Assembly: GCA_016788565.1 (NCBI GenBank)
Contig: JAEUSP010000091.1
Span: forward strand, 1 to 61,775
Length of the DNA: 61,775 nt
Origin: Chlorobiota bacterium
GTDB taxonomy: Bacteria; Bacteroidota; Ignavibacteria; OLB7
Direction: 5' to 3'
Shown here: positions 52,846 through 61,337 of the stretch, piece by piece
How the letters are laid out: each line of letters begins with the position of its first letter
How positions within the stretch are numbered: position 1 is the first letter of the stretch
Notes under the pieces: generated by a model
What the model saw: only the letters and a program-made list of their open reading frames with translations
What the model was told of the DNA's origin: nothing
Databases searched by the model: none
Made by a program: the position numbers and the translations under genes

Positions 52846-53397
52846 CTACGGGCGGCGGCAGCTGCAATCAAGGCATCCATGCTGGGCGCAAACGCGGCAG
52901 GTTTCCTGAAGACGTTCGCGTAGCTGGGTTCGTGCGCGGTGGCGGCGGACTTTCAGGTTGTTACGGGTGATGCCCAACTGGTTGGCCACGAACTCTGGGT
53001 CGCCATCTTCCAACTCCAACAGCCGGATCAGCTCGGCTTGTTCTGGCCGAAGTGTTGGCAGAATATCGGCAAGGCAGGCGCAGACGACGGCTTGCTCATC
53101 GGGGAGCAATTCGGTGTCGGCACGCAGATCGTCCAAGTCTTCACGCCCTTGCTCGATGTACTTCCCCTGAACAGCCTTGTGGCGGTAGTAATCAATAATC
53201 GCGTTGTTGATAATCCGGTGAAACCAGGGGATCAGCCGCTCTTCGTCGCGTAAGTCGGGGATTGTGCGGAGCACTTTTACCAGGCTGTCTTGCAAAATAT
53301 CTTCGGCCATTTCAGGGTCGCTGATTTTGCTGCGGATGTAGCGCAGGGTGGCCTGGCGTCCGTTCACCAGCATTTGTGCGATAGCGTCAAGTTCCAT
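52846..53397 (-). CDS. ECF sigma factor with C-terminal Cys-rich domain
   Basis: 183 residues. Region 2 (MAEDILQDSLVKVLRTIPDL) and region 4 (VANQLGITRNNLKVRRHRAR) are intact. After region 4 comes an extra tail, ETCRVCAQHGCLDCSCRR, with five Cys and one His in 15 residues. Cys-rich C-terminal tails of this type occur in metal-responsive ECF factors such as CorE of Myxococcus, where the tail senses copper. With copZ-copA directly downstream it is probably the operon's copper-dependent regulator. No anti-sigma factor gene is adjacent. Confidence 0.88.
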   Translation of the reverse strand: MELDAIAQMLVNGRQATLRYIRSKISDPEMAEDILQDSLVKVLRTIPDLRDEERLIPWFHRIINNAIIDYYRHKAVQGKYIEQGREDLDDLRADTELLPDEQAVVCACLADILPTLRPEQAELIRLLELEDGDPEFVANQLGITRNNLKVRRHRARTQLRERLQETCRVCAQHGCLDCSCRRP

Positions 53398-53433
53398 GTT
53401 GGTAGTCCTTTTGGATGATGTTGCAACAGAAGA

Positions 53434-53458
53434 GACGGGAAGGGGAAACAGCGGTTAC
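53434..53458 (-). promoter_or_regulatory. candidate ECF-type promoter of the copper operon
   Basis: On the minus strand GTAACC (53458-53453), a 15-base spacer, then CGTC (53437-53434), the usual ECF layout of an AAC-containing -35 and CGTC -10. It lies 37 bases before the sigma ATG, so the factor may drive its own operon. Confidence 0.45.
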
Positions 53459-53480
53459 AAGAATGGAGTAGCGGCCCGGA

Positions 53481-54050
53481 TTACGCCGCTGGGAAGCGAT
53501 CAAGATTGCTCCATCCATACCCCACGTCGCGGTAGGTGAAGCCGTCAATCATTACGTCCGATTCTTCTTCAAAATCGGGATGAAAAGCGGAGTAGAACTT
53601 GCGCGCGGCAACGTTGGCTTTCAGCACAAACAGAAGGAACGAATCAATCCCCCGCCGCCGAAATTCCTGCACACACCGCAAGAACAATCTGCGCCCCAGC
53701 CCGGCCCCCTGATGTTCGGGAAGCAGATAAATCGCCAGAAGCTCGCCAGTGAACGGAAGCTCCCCACGGCGGCTGAATCCCCCCAACACGTAGCCCACAA
53801 TGTGCGGTGGGTCGGTTGGTGCGATTGGGTCCAGCTGGGCCACAAAGCAGAACATCGCGCGGTTTGCTGGCATCAGCCGATTGTGCCAACGCTCGGCCAA
53901 CTGCTCGTGATCCATGTTGTCCAGCGCGGCATCATCAATCAACCCCCGGTAGGTGCTGCGCCAAGCTGCAATGTTGACGGCGGCGCAGCCGGGGGCATCG
54001 TTCACCGTGGCCAAACGGATGGAGTACGAACGCGAAGTTGGATTGGGCAT
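53481..54050 (-). CDS. GNAT family N-acetyltransferase
   Basis: 189 residues. The start region (SIRLATVNDAPGCAAVNIAAW) and RSTYRGLI are typical of the RimI-like branch. The acetyl-CoA loop reads LLPEHQGAGLGRRLF, followed by LFVLKANVAARKFYSAF. The substrate is unknown. It lies 84 bases upstream of the copper operon on the same strand, but the ECF-type promoter between them suggests separate control. Confidence 0.88.
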   Translation of the reverse strand: MPNPTSRSYSIRLATVNDAPGCAAVNIAAWRSTYRGLIDDAALDNMDHEQLAERWHNRLMPANRAMFCFVAQLDPIAPTDPPHIVGYVLGGFSRRGELPFTGELLAIYLLPEHQGAGLGRRLFLRCVQEFRRRGIDSFLLFVLKANVAARKFYSAFHPDFEEESDVMIDGFTYRDVGYGWSNLDRFPAA

Positions 54051-54158
54051 GGTTGCGTTGGAGTTGTTGCCCGGCCAAGATAACCAGATAGCTTCCGCGC
54101 TGGGGCCCCCAGCCCGCCACCCCCAGCACTGGCATTCAGTATCGAACGGTTAGAACCG

Positions 54159-54189
54159 TTGGCTGTACTTTCCCCCTCCTGTAATTTTG
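54159..54189 (+). promoter_or_regulatory. Bacteroidota-type promoter of acyl-CoA dehydrogenase
   Basis: TTG (54159-54161), 20-base spacer, TAATTTTG (54182-54189). This is a close match to the -33/-7 pair used by the primary sigma factor in Bacteroidota. It leaves a leader of about 115 bases before ATG 54308. Confidence 0.55.
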
Positions 54190-54307
54190 CCCGCTGCAAG
54201 TAAACGCCGAATCGGGTTGTTTTCCTTCCATCCATTGGTTGGGATTCGCCGCGCCAGCGGCGCACATATCACGCACGTTTGTAACCGCACAGCAAGGAAC
54301 CTTCACG

Positions 54308-55465
54308 ATGCTTCAGTTGGAACTAACCGAAATGCAGGAGATGATCCGCGACACCGCTCGCGAATTTGCACAGAACGAAGTAGCACCCAGTGCTATCGAA
54401 CGGGACATCAAAGGGGAGTTCCCCGCCGAGATTGTGGCAAAACTTGGTGAGCTTGGATTCCTGGGGATGATGGTCTCGCCGGAATGGGGTGGCGCGGGGC
54501 TTGACGCAGTTAGCTACGTGGTGGCAATGGAGGAAATCTCCAAAGTTGATGCCTCGGTTGGCGTTATCATGTCGGTGAACAATTCGCTGGTCTGCTGGGC
54601 ATTGGAGACGTTCGGAACCGATGACCAGAAGGAGCGTTTTTTGCGCCCGCTGGCAAGCGGACAGAAGCTGGGGGCTTACTGCCTTTCCGAGCCGGAAGCC
54701 GGAAGCGATGCCCGCAACCAGAACACCGCCGCAACCCAAAACGACGACGGTTCATGGACCCTGAACGGAACCAAAAACTGGATCACCAACGGAACCAGCG
54801 CCGATGTCTATTTGGTGTATGCCCAAACCAACCGCGAGCTTGGCCACAAAGGGATCAGCGCGTTTATTGTGGAGAAAGGCGCGCCGGGCTTTACGCACGG
54901 AGTGAAGGAAGACAAGCTGGGAATCCGCAGCAGCGACACCTGCTCGTTGCAGTTCCAGGATGTTCGTGTTCCCGCCGAGAACGTGCTGGGCGAAGTTGGC
55001 CGTGGCTTCAACCTTGCCATGGAGACGTTGAACGGTGGGCGCATCGGCATTGCGTCCCAGGCGTTGGGGATTGCGCAGGGGGCGTTCGAGGCCGCCGTGG
55101 CGTACTCCAAGGAGCGGAAGGTGCTGGGCAAGCCGATTGCCGACCTGCAAGCAATCCAGTTTAAGCTGGCCGATATGGCAACCAAAATTGCTGCGGCGCG
55201 CGCGCTGGTTTATCAAGCCGCCAGCAAGAAGGACAAGCACGAGCGGTTTGTGAAGGAAGCCTCCATGGCCAAACTGTTCGCATCCAAAACTGCCGTGGAA
55301 GTTGCCCTGGAAGCAGTGCAAGTTCACGGCGGATATGGCTACGTGCGGGAGTACAAAGTGGAGCGGTATCTGCGCGATGCAAAGATCACCGAGATTTACG
55401 AAGGCACCTCCGAAATCCAGCACATCGTGATTGCTCGCGAGCTTCAGAAGGAGTTCGGGGGATAA
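54308..55465 (+). CDS. acyl-CoA dehydrogenase
   Basis: 385 residues, full family length. An FAD enzyme of fatty-acid or amino-acid acyl-CoA oxidation. Features: YCLSEPEAGSDARN, W-LNGTKNWITNG, the gatekeeping R-G-F region, GQAL-AQGAFEAAVAYSKER, and a C-terminal segment with the catalytic Glu (ITEIYEGTSEIQHIVIAREL). The sequence is nearest to short-chain (butyryl-CoA) dehydrogenases. The ATG at 54308 is chosen because the in-frame codons before it lie in the untranslated leader of the promoter above. No electron-transfer flavoprotein gene is adjacent. Confidence 0.92.
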   Translation: MLQLELTEMQEMIRDTAREFAQNEVAPSAIERDIKGEFPAEIVAKLGELGFLGMMVSPEWGGAGLDAVSYVVAMEEISKVDASVGVIMSVNNSLVCWALETFGTDDQKERFLRPLASGQKLGAYCLSEPEAGSDARNQNTAATQNDDGSWTLNGTKNWITNGTSADVYLVYAQTNRELGHKGISAFIVEKGAPGFTHGVKEDKLGIRSSDTCSLQFQDVRVPAENVLGEVGRGFNLAMETLNGGRIGIASQALGIAQGAFEAAVAYSKERKVLGKPIADLQAIQFKLADMATKIAAARALVYQAASKKDKHERFVKEASMAKLFASKTAVEVALEAVQVHGGYGYVREYKVERYLRDAKITEIYEGTSEIQHIVIARELQKEFGG

Positions 55466-55478
55466 CCATCTCAGCCAT

Positions 55479-55526
55479 AAAAAAACTTCAACGGAGCCTT
55501 TCCCTTGCGGGGGTAAGGCTCCGTTG
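55479..55526 (-). terminator. rho-independent terminator for the efflux operon
   Basis: CAACGGAGCCTT (55489-55500) and AAGGCTCCGTTG (55515-55526) form a 12-bp stem. On the minus strand it is followed by a run of seven T (55485-55479). It lies about 210 bases past the TolC stop; on the plus strand there is no T-run. Confidence 0.7.
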
Positions 55527-55528
55527 CA

Positions 55529-55712
55529 ATGTCGAGTGTCGAATGCCAAATGTTGAATGGAAGAGAGGGAAGGAGGAAATATTGGAGTTTTTACCGAACC
55601 CCGCCCTCACCCAAGCGAAGAGTGAAAAGTGAAGAGTGAAATGGGGCCAAAGACGAAAACTCACTACTGACCACTGATCACTGACCACTGACTACTGACC
55701 ACTGCCCCCCAA
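55529..55712. repeat. heptamer arrays between acyl-CoA dehydrogenase and efflux genes
   Basis: Imperfect 7-mers: GAATGCC/GTGTCGA type (about 55530-55560), GAAGAGT type (about 55615-55640) and CTGACCA/CTACTGA type (55660-55712). No gene is seen. Confidence 0.7.
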
Positions 55713-55736
55713 ACCTCACCCTCCACTTCCACTCCG

Positions 55737-57047
55737 CTACAATCTTCCGCTCATTCTCATCAAATCAACTTGGCTACGGTAGGCATCGTACAGCGCGGCA
55801 AGCAGGCGCGAGCGTGCTTCGGTCAGCGCGGTTTGGGCTTCGCGTAGCTCCAGCGGGATAATGGTTCCAACGTTGAATCGCTCCTGCGCTATTCCCAAGC
55901 TCTGCTCGGCTATCCCCACATTTTCCCGCTCCAATTTCACCAACTCCAACCGGCTGCGCCAGGTGATGAAGGCTTGCGCAAGCTGCGAAGTAACAGCGCG
56001 CTCGGCATCCTGATATTGCAGCTCGGCCGCTTGGATTTCAATCTGCGCGTTCTCCATTTGGCGGCTTGTGTTGAAGCCATCGAACAGGTTCAGCGATGCG
56101 GTCGCGCCGTAGGTTAGCCCGTCGCTGGTGTTGCTGTTGATAAAGCTGGCTTCGGCACTGCTTCCGGTGAAGTTGTAACCCAGATTTAATCCTAACCGTG
56201 GATAGTATCCGGCACGCGCTTCGTCAACTCCTAAGCTGGCAAGCTGGCGTGCAATCCGTGCCGCGCGAAGCTGGCGGTTTGCGGCAATGGCCTCCTGGCG
56301 AAGCACGGTTTCATCCAGCGATTGGTCCAGCAGAATGGTGTCGGGAACGGTGAACTCGGTTGCGGGGTCGCGAACCAGCAGAAGGTTCAGCGCGGCCTTT
56401 GCGTTCCGCAGCGTTGCTTCCTGGCGCAACGCTGCCGAGCGGTCGCTGTTCAGATCTACCTTTGCCGGAAGAAGCTCACGTTTGGAGTTCTCGCCAACCT
56501 CATATTTCATCTCCACCCACCGCAGTCTTTCTTCCGACATGGTGATGGACTGGCGCAGAACCCGCAGTTGCTGCTGCTGCCGAACCACATCATACCAGGC
56601 CACGGCCACCTGCCACGCCACCTCCTCAATCGCCGATTCCAAACCGGCGTTGGCAAGCTCCTGGCGTTTCTGCAGTTGGTCGTAGGCATTGAACATTCGG
56701 AAGCCATCGAACGCAATCCAGCTTACGCCAACTCCGGCGTTGTAGTTAGTGGCGGTGGCTCCGTTGCGGTTCACCACTTCGCCGGTGCGGTACTCCTGGT
56801 TGGTGTTGGTGACGCTTCCGCCGAAGCCAGCCGTTGCATCCACTTTGGGCAGGAACCCTGCGTTGCCACGGGTGGTGTTGTTTTGCGCAATCTGCAGATC
56901 AGATTCGGCAAGGCGGATTGCGGCGTTGTTCTGGCGCGCTATCTGTTGCGCCCCCTCCAACGTCAGAACCCCTTGCGACCGCGCCACGCCGGTGGCGGCA
57001 ATCACCGCCACAAGAAGGTGATATTTCCGGTGATATTTCCAACGCAT
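55737..57047 (-). CDS. TolC-family outer-membrane efflux protein
   Basis: About 436 residues from ATG 57047, which follows the pump stop by one base (TAA-G-ATG). Signal peptide ends GVARSQ. Two tandem OEP repeats each carry a helical hairpin and strand (LTLEGAQQIARQNNAAIRLA, then the second near GLNLGYNFTGSS). The C-terminus runs LEREN-x-x-I-EQSLGIAQERF and L-EAQTALTEARSRLLAALYDAY. Forms the outer-membrane duct of the RND pump encoded upstream. Confidence 0.93.
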   Translation of the reverse strand: MRWKYHRKYHLLVAVIAATGVARSQGVLTLEGAQQIARQNNAAIRLAESDLQIAQNNTTRGNAGFLPKVDATAGFGGSVTNTNQEYRTGEVVNRNGATATNYNAGVGVSWIAFDGFRMFNAYDQLQKRQELANAGLESAIEEVAWQVAVAWYDVVRQQQQLRVLRQSITMSEERLRWVEMKYEVGENSKRELLPAKVDLNSDRSAALRQEATLRNAKAALNLLLVRDPATEFTVPDTILLDQSLDETVLRQEAIAANRQLRAARIARQLASLGVDEARAGYYPRLGLNLGYNFTGSSAEASFINSNTSDGLTYGATASLNLFDGFNTSRQMENAQIEIQAAELQYQDAERAVTSQLAQAFITWRSRLELVKLERENVGIAEQSLGIAQERFNVGTIIPLELREAQTALTEARSRLLAALYDAYRSQVDLMRMSGRL

Positions 57048-57048
57048 C

Positions 57049-60000
57049 TTAGTTCCCCTCCCGCATTGTTGCAAGCCCCGGGTGTGGAATGGCGGCCCCA
57101 TTGTGGGGGAGCAGTGTGGCGTTTGTTGGTGCGTTGTCGTGTGTGTCGTCACGTGTGTCATCACGAAGGTGAGGTTGGACTTGTTTTCGGGTGAGATAGG
57201 AGTACATGGCCGGGATCACATACAGCGTCAGGAAGCCGCTGAGGATCAGCCCGCCAACAACGGCAATGCCCATCGAGACACGGCTTTCGGCACCGCCGCC
57301 AAGCGCAAGGGCAATCGGCAACGTGCCCAGAATGGTGGAGAAGCTGGTCATCAGAATTGGGCGGAACCGCGCTGCCGAGGCATCAATAATCGCATCCATC
57401 ACCGCCAGCCCGTCCTCCTTCCGCTGGTTGGCAAACTCCACAATCAGGATTCCATTTTTTGTCACCAACCCAACCAGCATAATCACCCCAATTTGGCTGA
57501 AGATATTCAGCGTTTGGCCGAAGTACCAGAGCGAGATCACCGCCCCGGCCAACGCCAGCGGAACCGTCAGCAGAATGATGAACGGGTCGCGGAAACTTTC
57601 GAACTGCGCCGCCAGCGTCAGATAGACCAACACCAACGCCAGCAAGAAAGCGAACAAAATGGTGGATGAGCTATCGGCGAAGTCGCGGCTGCTTCCGGCA
57701 AGGTCGGTGCTGAACGATGCGTCCAACGTTCGCGCAGCAATCGCACGCATGGCCTCGATCCCATCAGCAATCGTTTTCCCCGCGACTGGGTCCGCCGAGA
57801 CCGTTGCCGAAACGTAGCGGTTGTAGCGGAACAGTTGCGGCGGGCTGCTTTGCTCGGTCATCGTCACCAAGTTATCAAGCTGAATAAGCTGGCCACGGCT
57901 GGAGCGGACGCTTAGCGAGCGAAGGTCCAGCGGCTTCATCCGGCTTTCGGGGGTAAGCTCGCCAATCACTTGGTACTGCTTCCCCTGCTTGATGAAGTAC
58001 CCGATCCGCTGCTCGCTTAACGCCAGCTGCAAGGTTTGCGCAACCTCCATCACCGACACCCCCAAGCTGCGCGCTTTCTCCCGGTTGATCTCGATCCGCA
58101 ACTCCGGCTTGTTGAATTTTAGATTGACATCCACAAAGCGGAAGGTGGGGTCCTTGCGCGCTTCTTCCAGAAATTTTGGCAAGGCTTCGCGCAGTTTCTG
58201 CAGAGTTGGAGCCTGGATCACAAACTGCACCGGAAGCCCCGCGCGGCGGTCGCCGATGGTGGCTTCCTGCGAGGCAAACGCCCGCGCACCGCTAAGCGTG
58301 GAAAGGGCGCGGCCCAAAAAATCGGAAACCTGCTGCTGGGTTCGCTTCCGTTGATCGGGGGATGTCAGGATAAGATTGACGAACCCAGTGTTGTTGGAGC
58401 CGATAAACCCGGGTGAGGTGACGGTGATTGCTGCGGCACGTTCCGGGATGCTGTCGGCAATCAGTTTCTCCAGCTCCTTCATGTACCCTTCCATGTAGGT
58501 GTAGGTGGCCCCTTCTTGTGCGGTGGCGGTAATCCTCATTCGGCTCCGATCTTCCAGCGGCGCAAGCTCCGATTTCAGCCCGCTTCCCAGCCACCAGATA
58601 ATCCCAGCAACAGCAAGAATAATCGGCACGGCAAGCCAGCGGTGACGCATGAAGGTTTCTAAGCTGGTGCGGTAGCCGGTGGTGAGCTTCTGGAAGAACG
58701 GCTCGGTGGCGCGGTAGAAGCGGTTGTGCGCCCCGGATTTGATGATTCGCGTGCTGAGCATCGGGGTCAGTGTAAGCGCAACAAACGCGCTGATAATCAC
58801 CGACCCAGCAATCACCACCCCGAACTCGGTGAACAATCGCCCGGTTAATCCCTGCAGAAACAGCAACGGCATAAACACGGCTGCCAGCGAGACGGTGGTG
58901 GCAATCACGGCAAGGAAAATTTCTTTTGCTCCGGCAATCCCCGCCTGCATTGGGGGCATTCCCTGCTCAATTTTTGCGTAGATATTTTCCAGCACCACAA
59001 TGGCATCATCCACCACAAGGCCAATCGCCAGAACAATCCCCAACATCGTCAGCACGTTGATGGAGAAGCCGGCAACCGACATGATGAAGAATGTTCCGAT
59101 CAGCGAAACAGGAATGGCCAGCACCGGGATGATGGTGGTACGCCAATCGCGCAAAAACAGGAAGATGATAAGCGCCACCAACCCGAACGCAATGGCGATG
59201 GTTTCCACGACTTCGTTGATGGATTGGCGGATATACTGGGTGGTGTCGAACCCAATGCCAACCTGAATATCGGCGGGAACATCGGCCTTGATGTGATCTA
59301 ACCGTTTATAGACTTCGTCGGCAATGGCCACGTTGTTGGCCCCGGGCTGGGGGAACACCGCAATCCCAACCAGCGGCACGCCGTTGCGGCGCAAACTGGT
59401 GCGGATATTTTCGGCGGAAAGCTCGGCATATCCAACATCCCGCAGGCGGACGTTCTTGCCATCGGTTGAACGGAGAATAAGGTTGTTGAACTGCTCCGGC
59501 GTTTCAATTCGCCCCTGCGTCCGGACCGAAAGCTCCATGGTGCTTCCTTCCACTTTTCCGCTGGGAAGCTCCACATTTTCGGCGGTGATTGCTGCGCGGA
59601 TGTCCTGGGGTGTCAGGCCGTAGGCGGCAAGCCTGGCGGGGTCCAGCGAAATACGCATGGCATATTTTTTCTCCCCCCAGATATTGATTTCACTCACCCC
59701 GGCAACCGTCTGCAATCGCTCCTTGAAGACGTTGCTGACAATATCGTTGATCTCCAACGGGGTGCGTGTCGCGCTCTCGACGGTGATAAACAGAATCGGG
59801 TTTTGGTCGGCATCGGCTTTGGCGACCGTTGGTGGGTCGGCATCGGGGGGAAGGTTCCGCACCGCACGCGAGACGCGGTCGCGGACATCGTTAGCGGCGG
59901 CCTCAAGGTCCTGGTCAATGTTGAACTCAACGGTGATCTGGCTGCGGCTGTCGCGGCTGGTGCTGGTGATGGTTCGCACGCCGGAGATACCGTTGATGGA

Positions 60001-60207
60001 GGCCTCCAGCGGTTCGGTGATTTGCGATTCGATCACATCGGCATTGGCCCCGGCGTAGCTGGTGCTAACGGTCACGATTGGCGGGTCCACCGCCGGATAC
60101 TCCCGAATGCCAAGCTGGGAAAAACCGATCGCGCCAAACAGAATGATGACGATGGAAAGAACGATGGAGAGAACCGGGCGGCGGATACTGACGGTGGCCA
60201 GGCTCAT
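57049..60207 (-). CDS. RND efflux transporter, HAE1 family
   Basis: 1052 residues, the usual AcrB/MexB size. N-terminal helix and the family start RRPVLSIVLSIVIILFGAIG. Two large periplasmic loops and twelve membrane helices. The proton-relay Asp pair in TM4 (GLVVDDAIVV) is intact. C-terminal helices read YLTLAAQFESFRDPFIILLT and LVGLVTKNGILIVEFANQ. Start overlaps the fusion-protein stop (ATGA, 60207-60204). Probable drug or hydrophobic-compound exporter; substrate unknown. Confidence 0.95.
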   Translation of the reverse strand: MSLATVSIRRPVLSIVLSIVIILFGAIGFSQLGIREYPAVDPPIVTVSTSYAGANADVIESQITEPLEASINGISGVRTITSTSRDSRSQITVEFNIDQDLEAAANDVRDRVSRAVRNLPPDADPPTVAKADADQNPILFITVESATRTPLEINDIVSNVFKERLQTVAGVSEINIWGEKKYAMRISLDPARLAAYGLTPQDIRAAITAENVELPSGKVEGSTMELSVRTQGRIETPEQFNNLILRSTDGKNVRLRDVGYAELSAENIRTSLRRNGVPLVGIAVFPQPGANNVAIADEVYKRLDHIKADVPADIQVGIGFDTTQYIRQSINEVVETIAIAFGLVALIIFLFLRDWRTTIIPVLAIPVSLIGTFFIMSVAGFSINVLTMLGIVLAIGLVVDDAIVVLENIYAKIEQGMPPMQAGIAGAKEIFLAVIATTVSLAAVFMPLLFLQGLTGRLFTEFGVVIAGSVIISAFVALTLTPMLSTRIIKSGAHNRFYRATEPFFQKLTTGYRTSLETFMRHRWLAVPIILAVAGIIWWLGSGLKSELAPLEDRSRMRITATAQEGATYTYMEGYMKELEKLIADSIPERAAAITVTSPGFIGSNNTGFVNLILTSPDQRKRTQQQVSDFLGRALSTLSGARAFASQEATIGDRRAGLPVQFVIQAPTLQKLREALPKFLEEARKDPTFRFVDVNLKFNKPELRIEINREKARSLGVSVMEVAQTLQLALSEQRIGYFIKQGKQYQVIGELTPESRMKPLDLRSLSVRSSRGQLIQLDNLVTMTEQSSPPQLFRYNRYVSATVSADPVAGKTIADGIEAMRAIAARTLDASFSTDLAGSSRDFADSSSTILFAFLLALVLVYLTLAAQFESFRDPFIILLTVPLALAGAVISLWYFGQTLNIFSQIGVIMLVGLVTKNGILIVEFANQRKEDGLAVMDAIIDASAARFRPILMTSFSTILGTLPIALALGGGAESRVSMGIAVVGGLILSGFLTLYVIPAMYSYLTRKQVQPHLRDDTRDDTHDNAPTNATLLPHNGAAIPHPGLATMREGN

Positions 60208-61337
60208 TGCGCCCCCTTGTTCGTTGCGTTGTTGGTTGCGTTCGTCACTTCGGTGAAATTCAGCGGCGACCCAGCCCGAACGGTCAGCACACCGCTGGTG
60301 ATGACGGTATCGCCGGGCTGCAATCCCCCCAACACCTGCACCATCGTCTCGGTGCGGACTCCGGCTTTGATTGGCTTGGCAACAGCTTTGCCACCGTTGG
60401 CCACAAACACTTTCTGCCCATCCGCCTCCGGTATCACCGCCTCGGCTGGGATCAGCAAGGTTGCAGCATCGTTCCCAACCGGAAGGAAGACTTCGGCAAA
60501 TGCGCCGGGCTGAACTTCGCCGTCGGCGTTGGGGGATTGCGCCCGCACCAGCAGCGTGCGTGTGGTGGGGTCAATCATCGGTTCGGTGGCAAACACTCGC
60601 GCACGGAACCGGCGTTCGTTCCCCTGAATCGTGAACGAAATCTCGGCTCCCGGCTCCATCAGCCCCGCATATTTTTCGGGAATGGAGAACTCCACTTTGA
60701 TTGGGTCAATGCTGTACAGCGTGGCGATTGGGGTGGTGGGTGAGATGTAGCTTCCCTGGCTAATCGAGCGCAACCCAACGCGCCCGGCAAAGGGTGCGCG
60801 AACCTCCGTTCTGGCAATTTGGGCGCGGATCAGATCAATCTGGGCGGTGGCTGTGTTCAGCTCACTTAATGCCACGTCGTACTCCGCTTGGCTCACGGCT
60901 TCTTTCATCAGAAGCTGATGTTGGCGGCGTTCTTTGGCCTCCGATAGTTGCTGGCGGTAGATTGCTTGCTTCAGTTGGGCTTGCAGTTCTTGGTCGTTAA
61001 TTTTCACCAGCAACGCACCGTTCCCAACGGGCCTGCCTTCGCTAAAATTCAGGCTTACCACCCGCCCCGATGCCTCGCTGCGAAGCTCCACCGATTCGTT
61101 GGCAATGATTGTTCCCGGCACCATCATCCCACCATCCAGGCTTTGCTGAGAAACCACAAAACCTTTTACGCTAACGGCCTGGGGGCTGCCGCCAGTGCCA
61201 CCCCGCGCTCCAGCGGCTGCGGTCCCTTTCTGGCCGGCTTCCTCCTTCTGCACGGAGATGATTTTGGGAATAGCTAGGGCGGCAAGGCCAGCAATCACAA
61301 TTCCGCCAATAATTATTCGCTTTGTCAGTTTGGTCAT
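60204..61337 (-). CDS. RND membrane fusion protein
   Basis: About 377 residues from ATG 61337 (MTKLTKRIIIGG), which starts the membrane anchor. A lipoyl half-domain (VVSLNFSEGRPVGNGALLVKIN) is followed by a coiled-coil hairpin (about 100-150), the second lipoyl half (VRAPFAGRVGLRSISQGSY) and beta-barrel and membrane-proximal domains (VEFSIPEKYAGL, VLVRAQSPNADGEVQPGAFA). First gene of the efflux operon, overlapping the pump by 4 bases. No regulator gene is adjacent inside the window. Confidence 0.93.
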   Translation of the reverse strand: MTKLTKRIIIGGIVIAGLAALAIPKIISVQKEEAGQKGTAAAGARGGTGGSPQAVSVKGFVVSQQSLDGGMMVPGTIIANESVELRSEASGRVVSLNFSEGRPVGNGALLVKINDQELQAQLKQAIYRQQLSEAKERRQHQLLMKEAVSQAEYDVALSELNTATAQIDLIRAQIARTEVRAPFAGRVGLRSISQGSYISPTTPIATLYSIDPIKVEFSIPEKYAGLMEPGAEISFTIQGNERRFRARVFATEPMIDPTTRTLLVRAQSPNADGEVQPGAFAEVFLPVGNDAATLLIPAEAVIPEADGQKVFVANGGKAVAKPIKAGVRTETMVQVLGGLQPGDTVITSGVLTVRAGSPLNFTEVTNATNNATNKGAQ

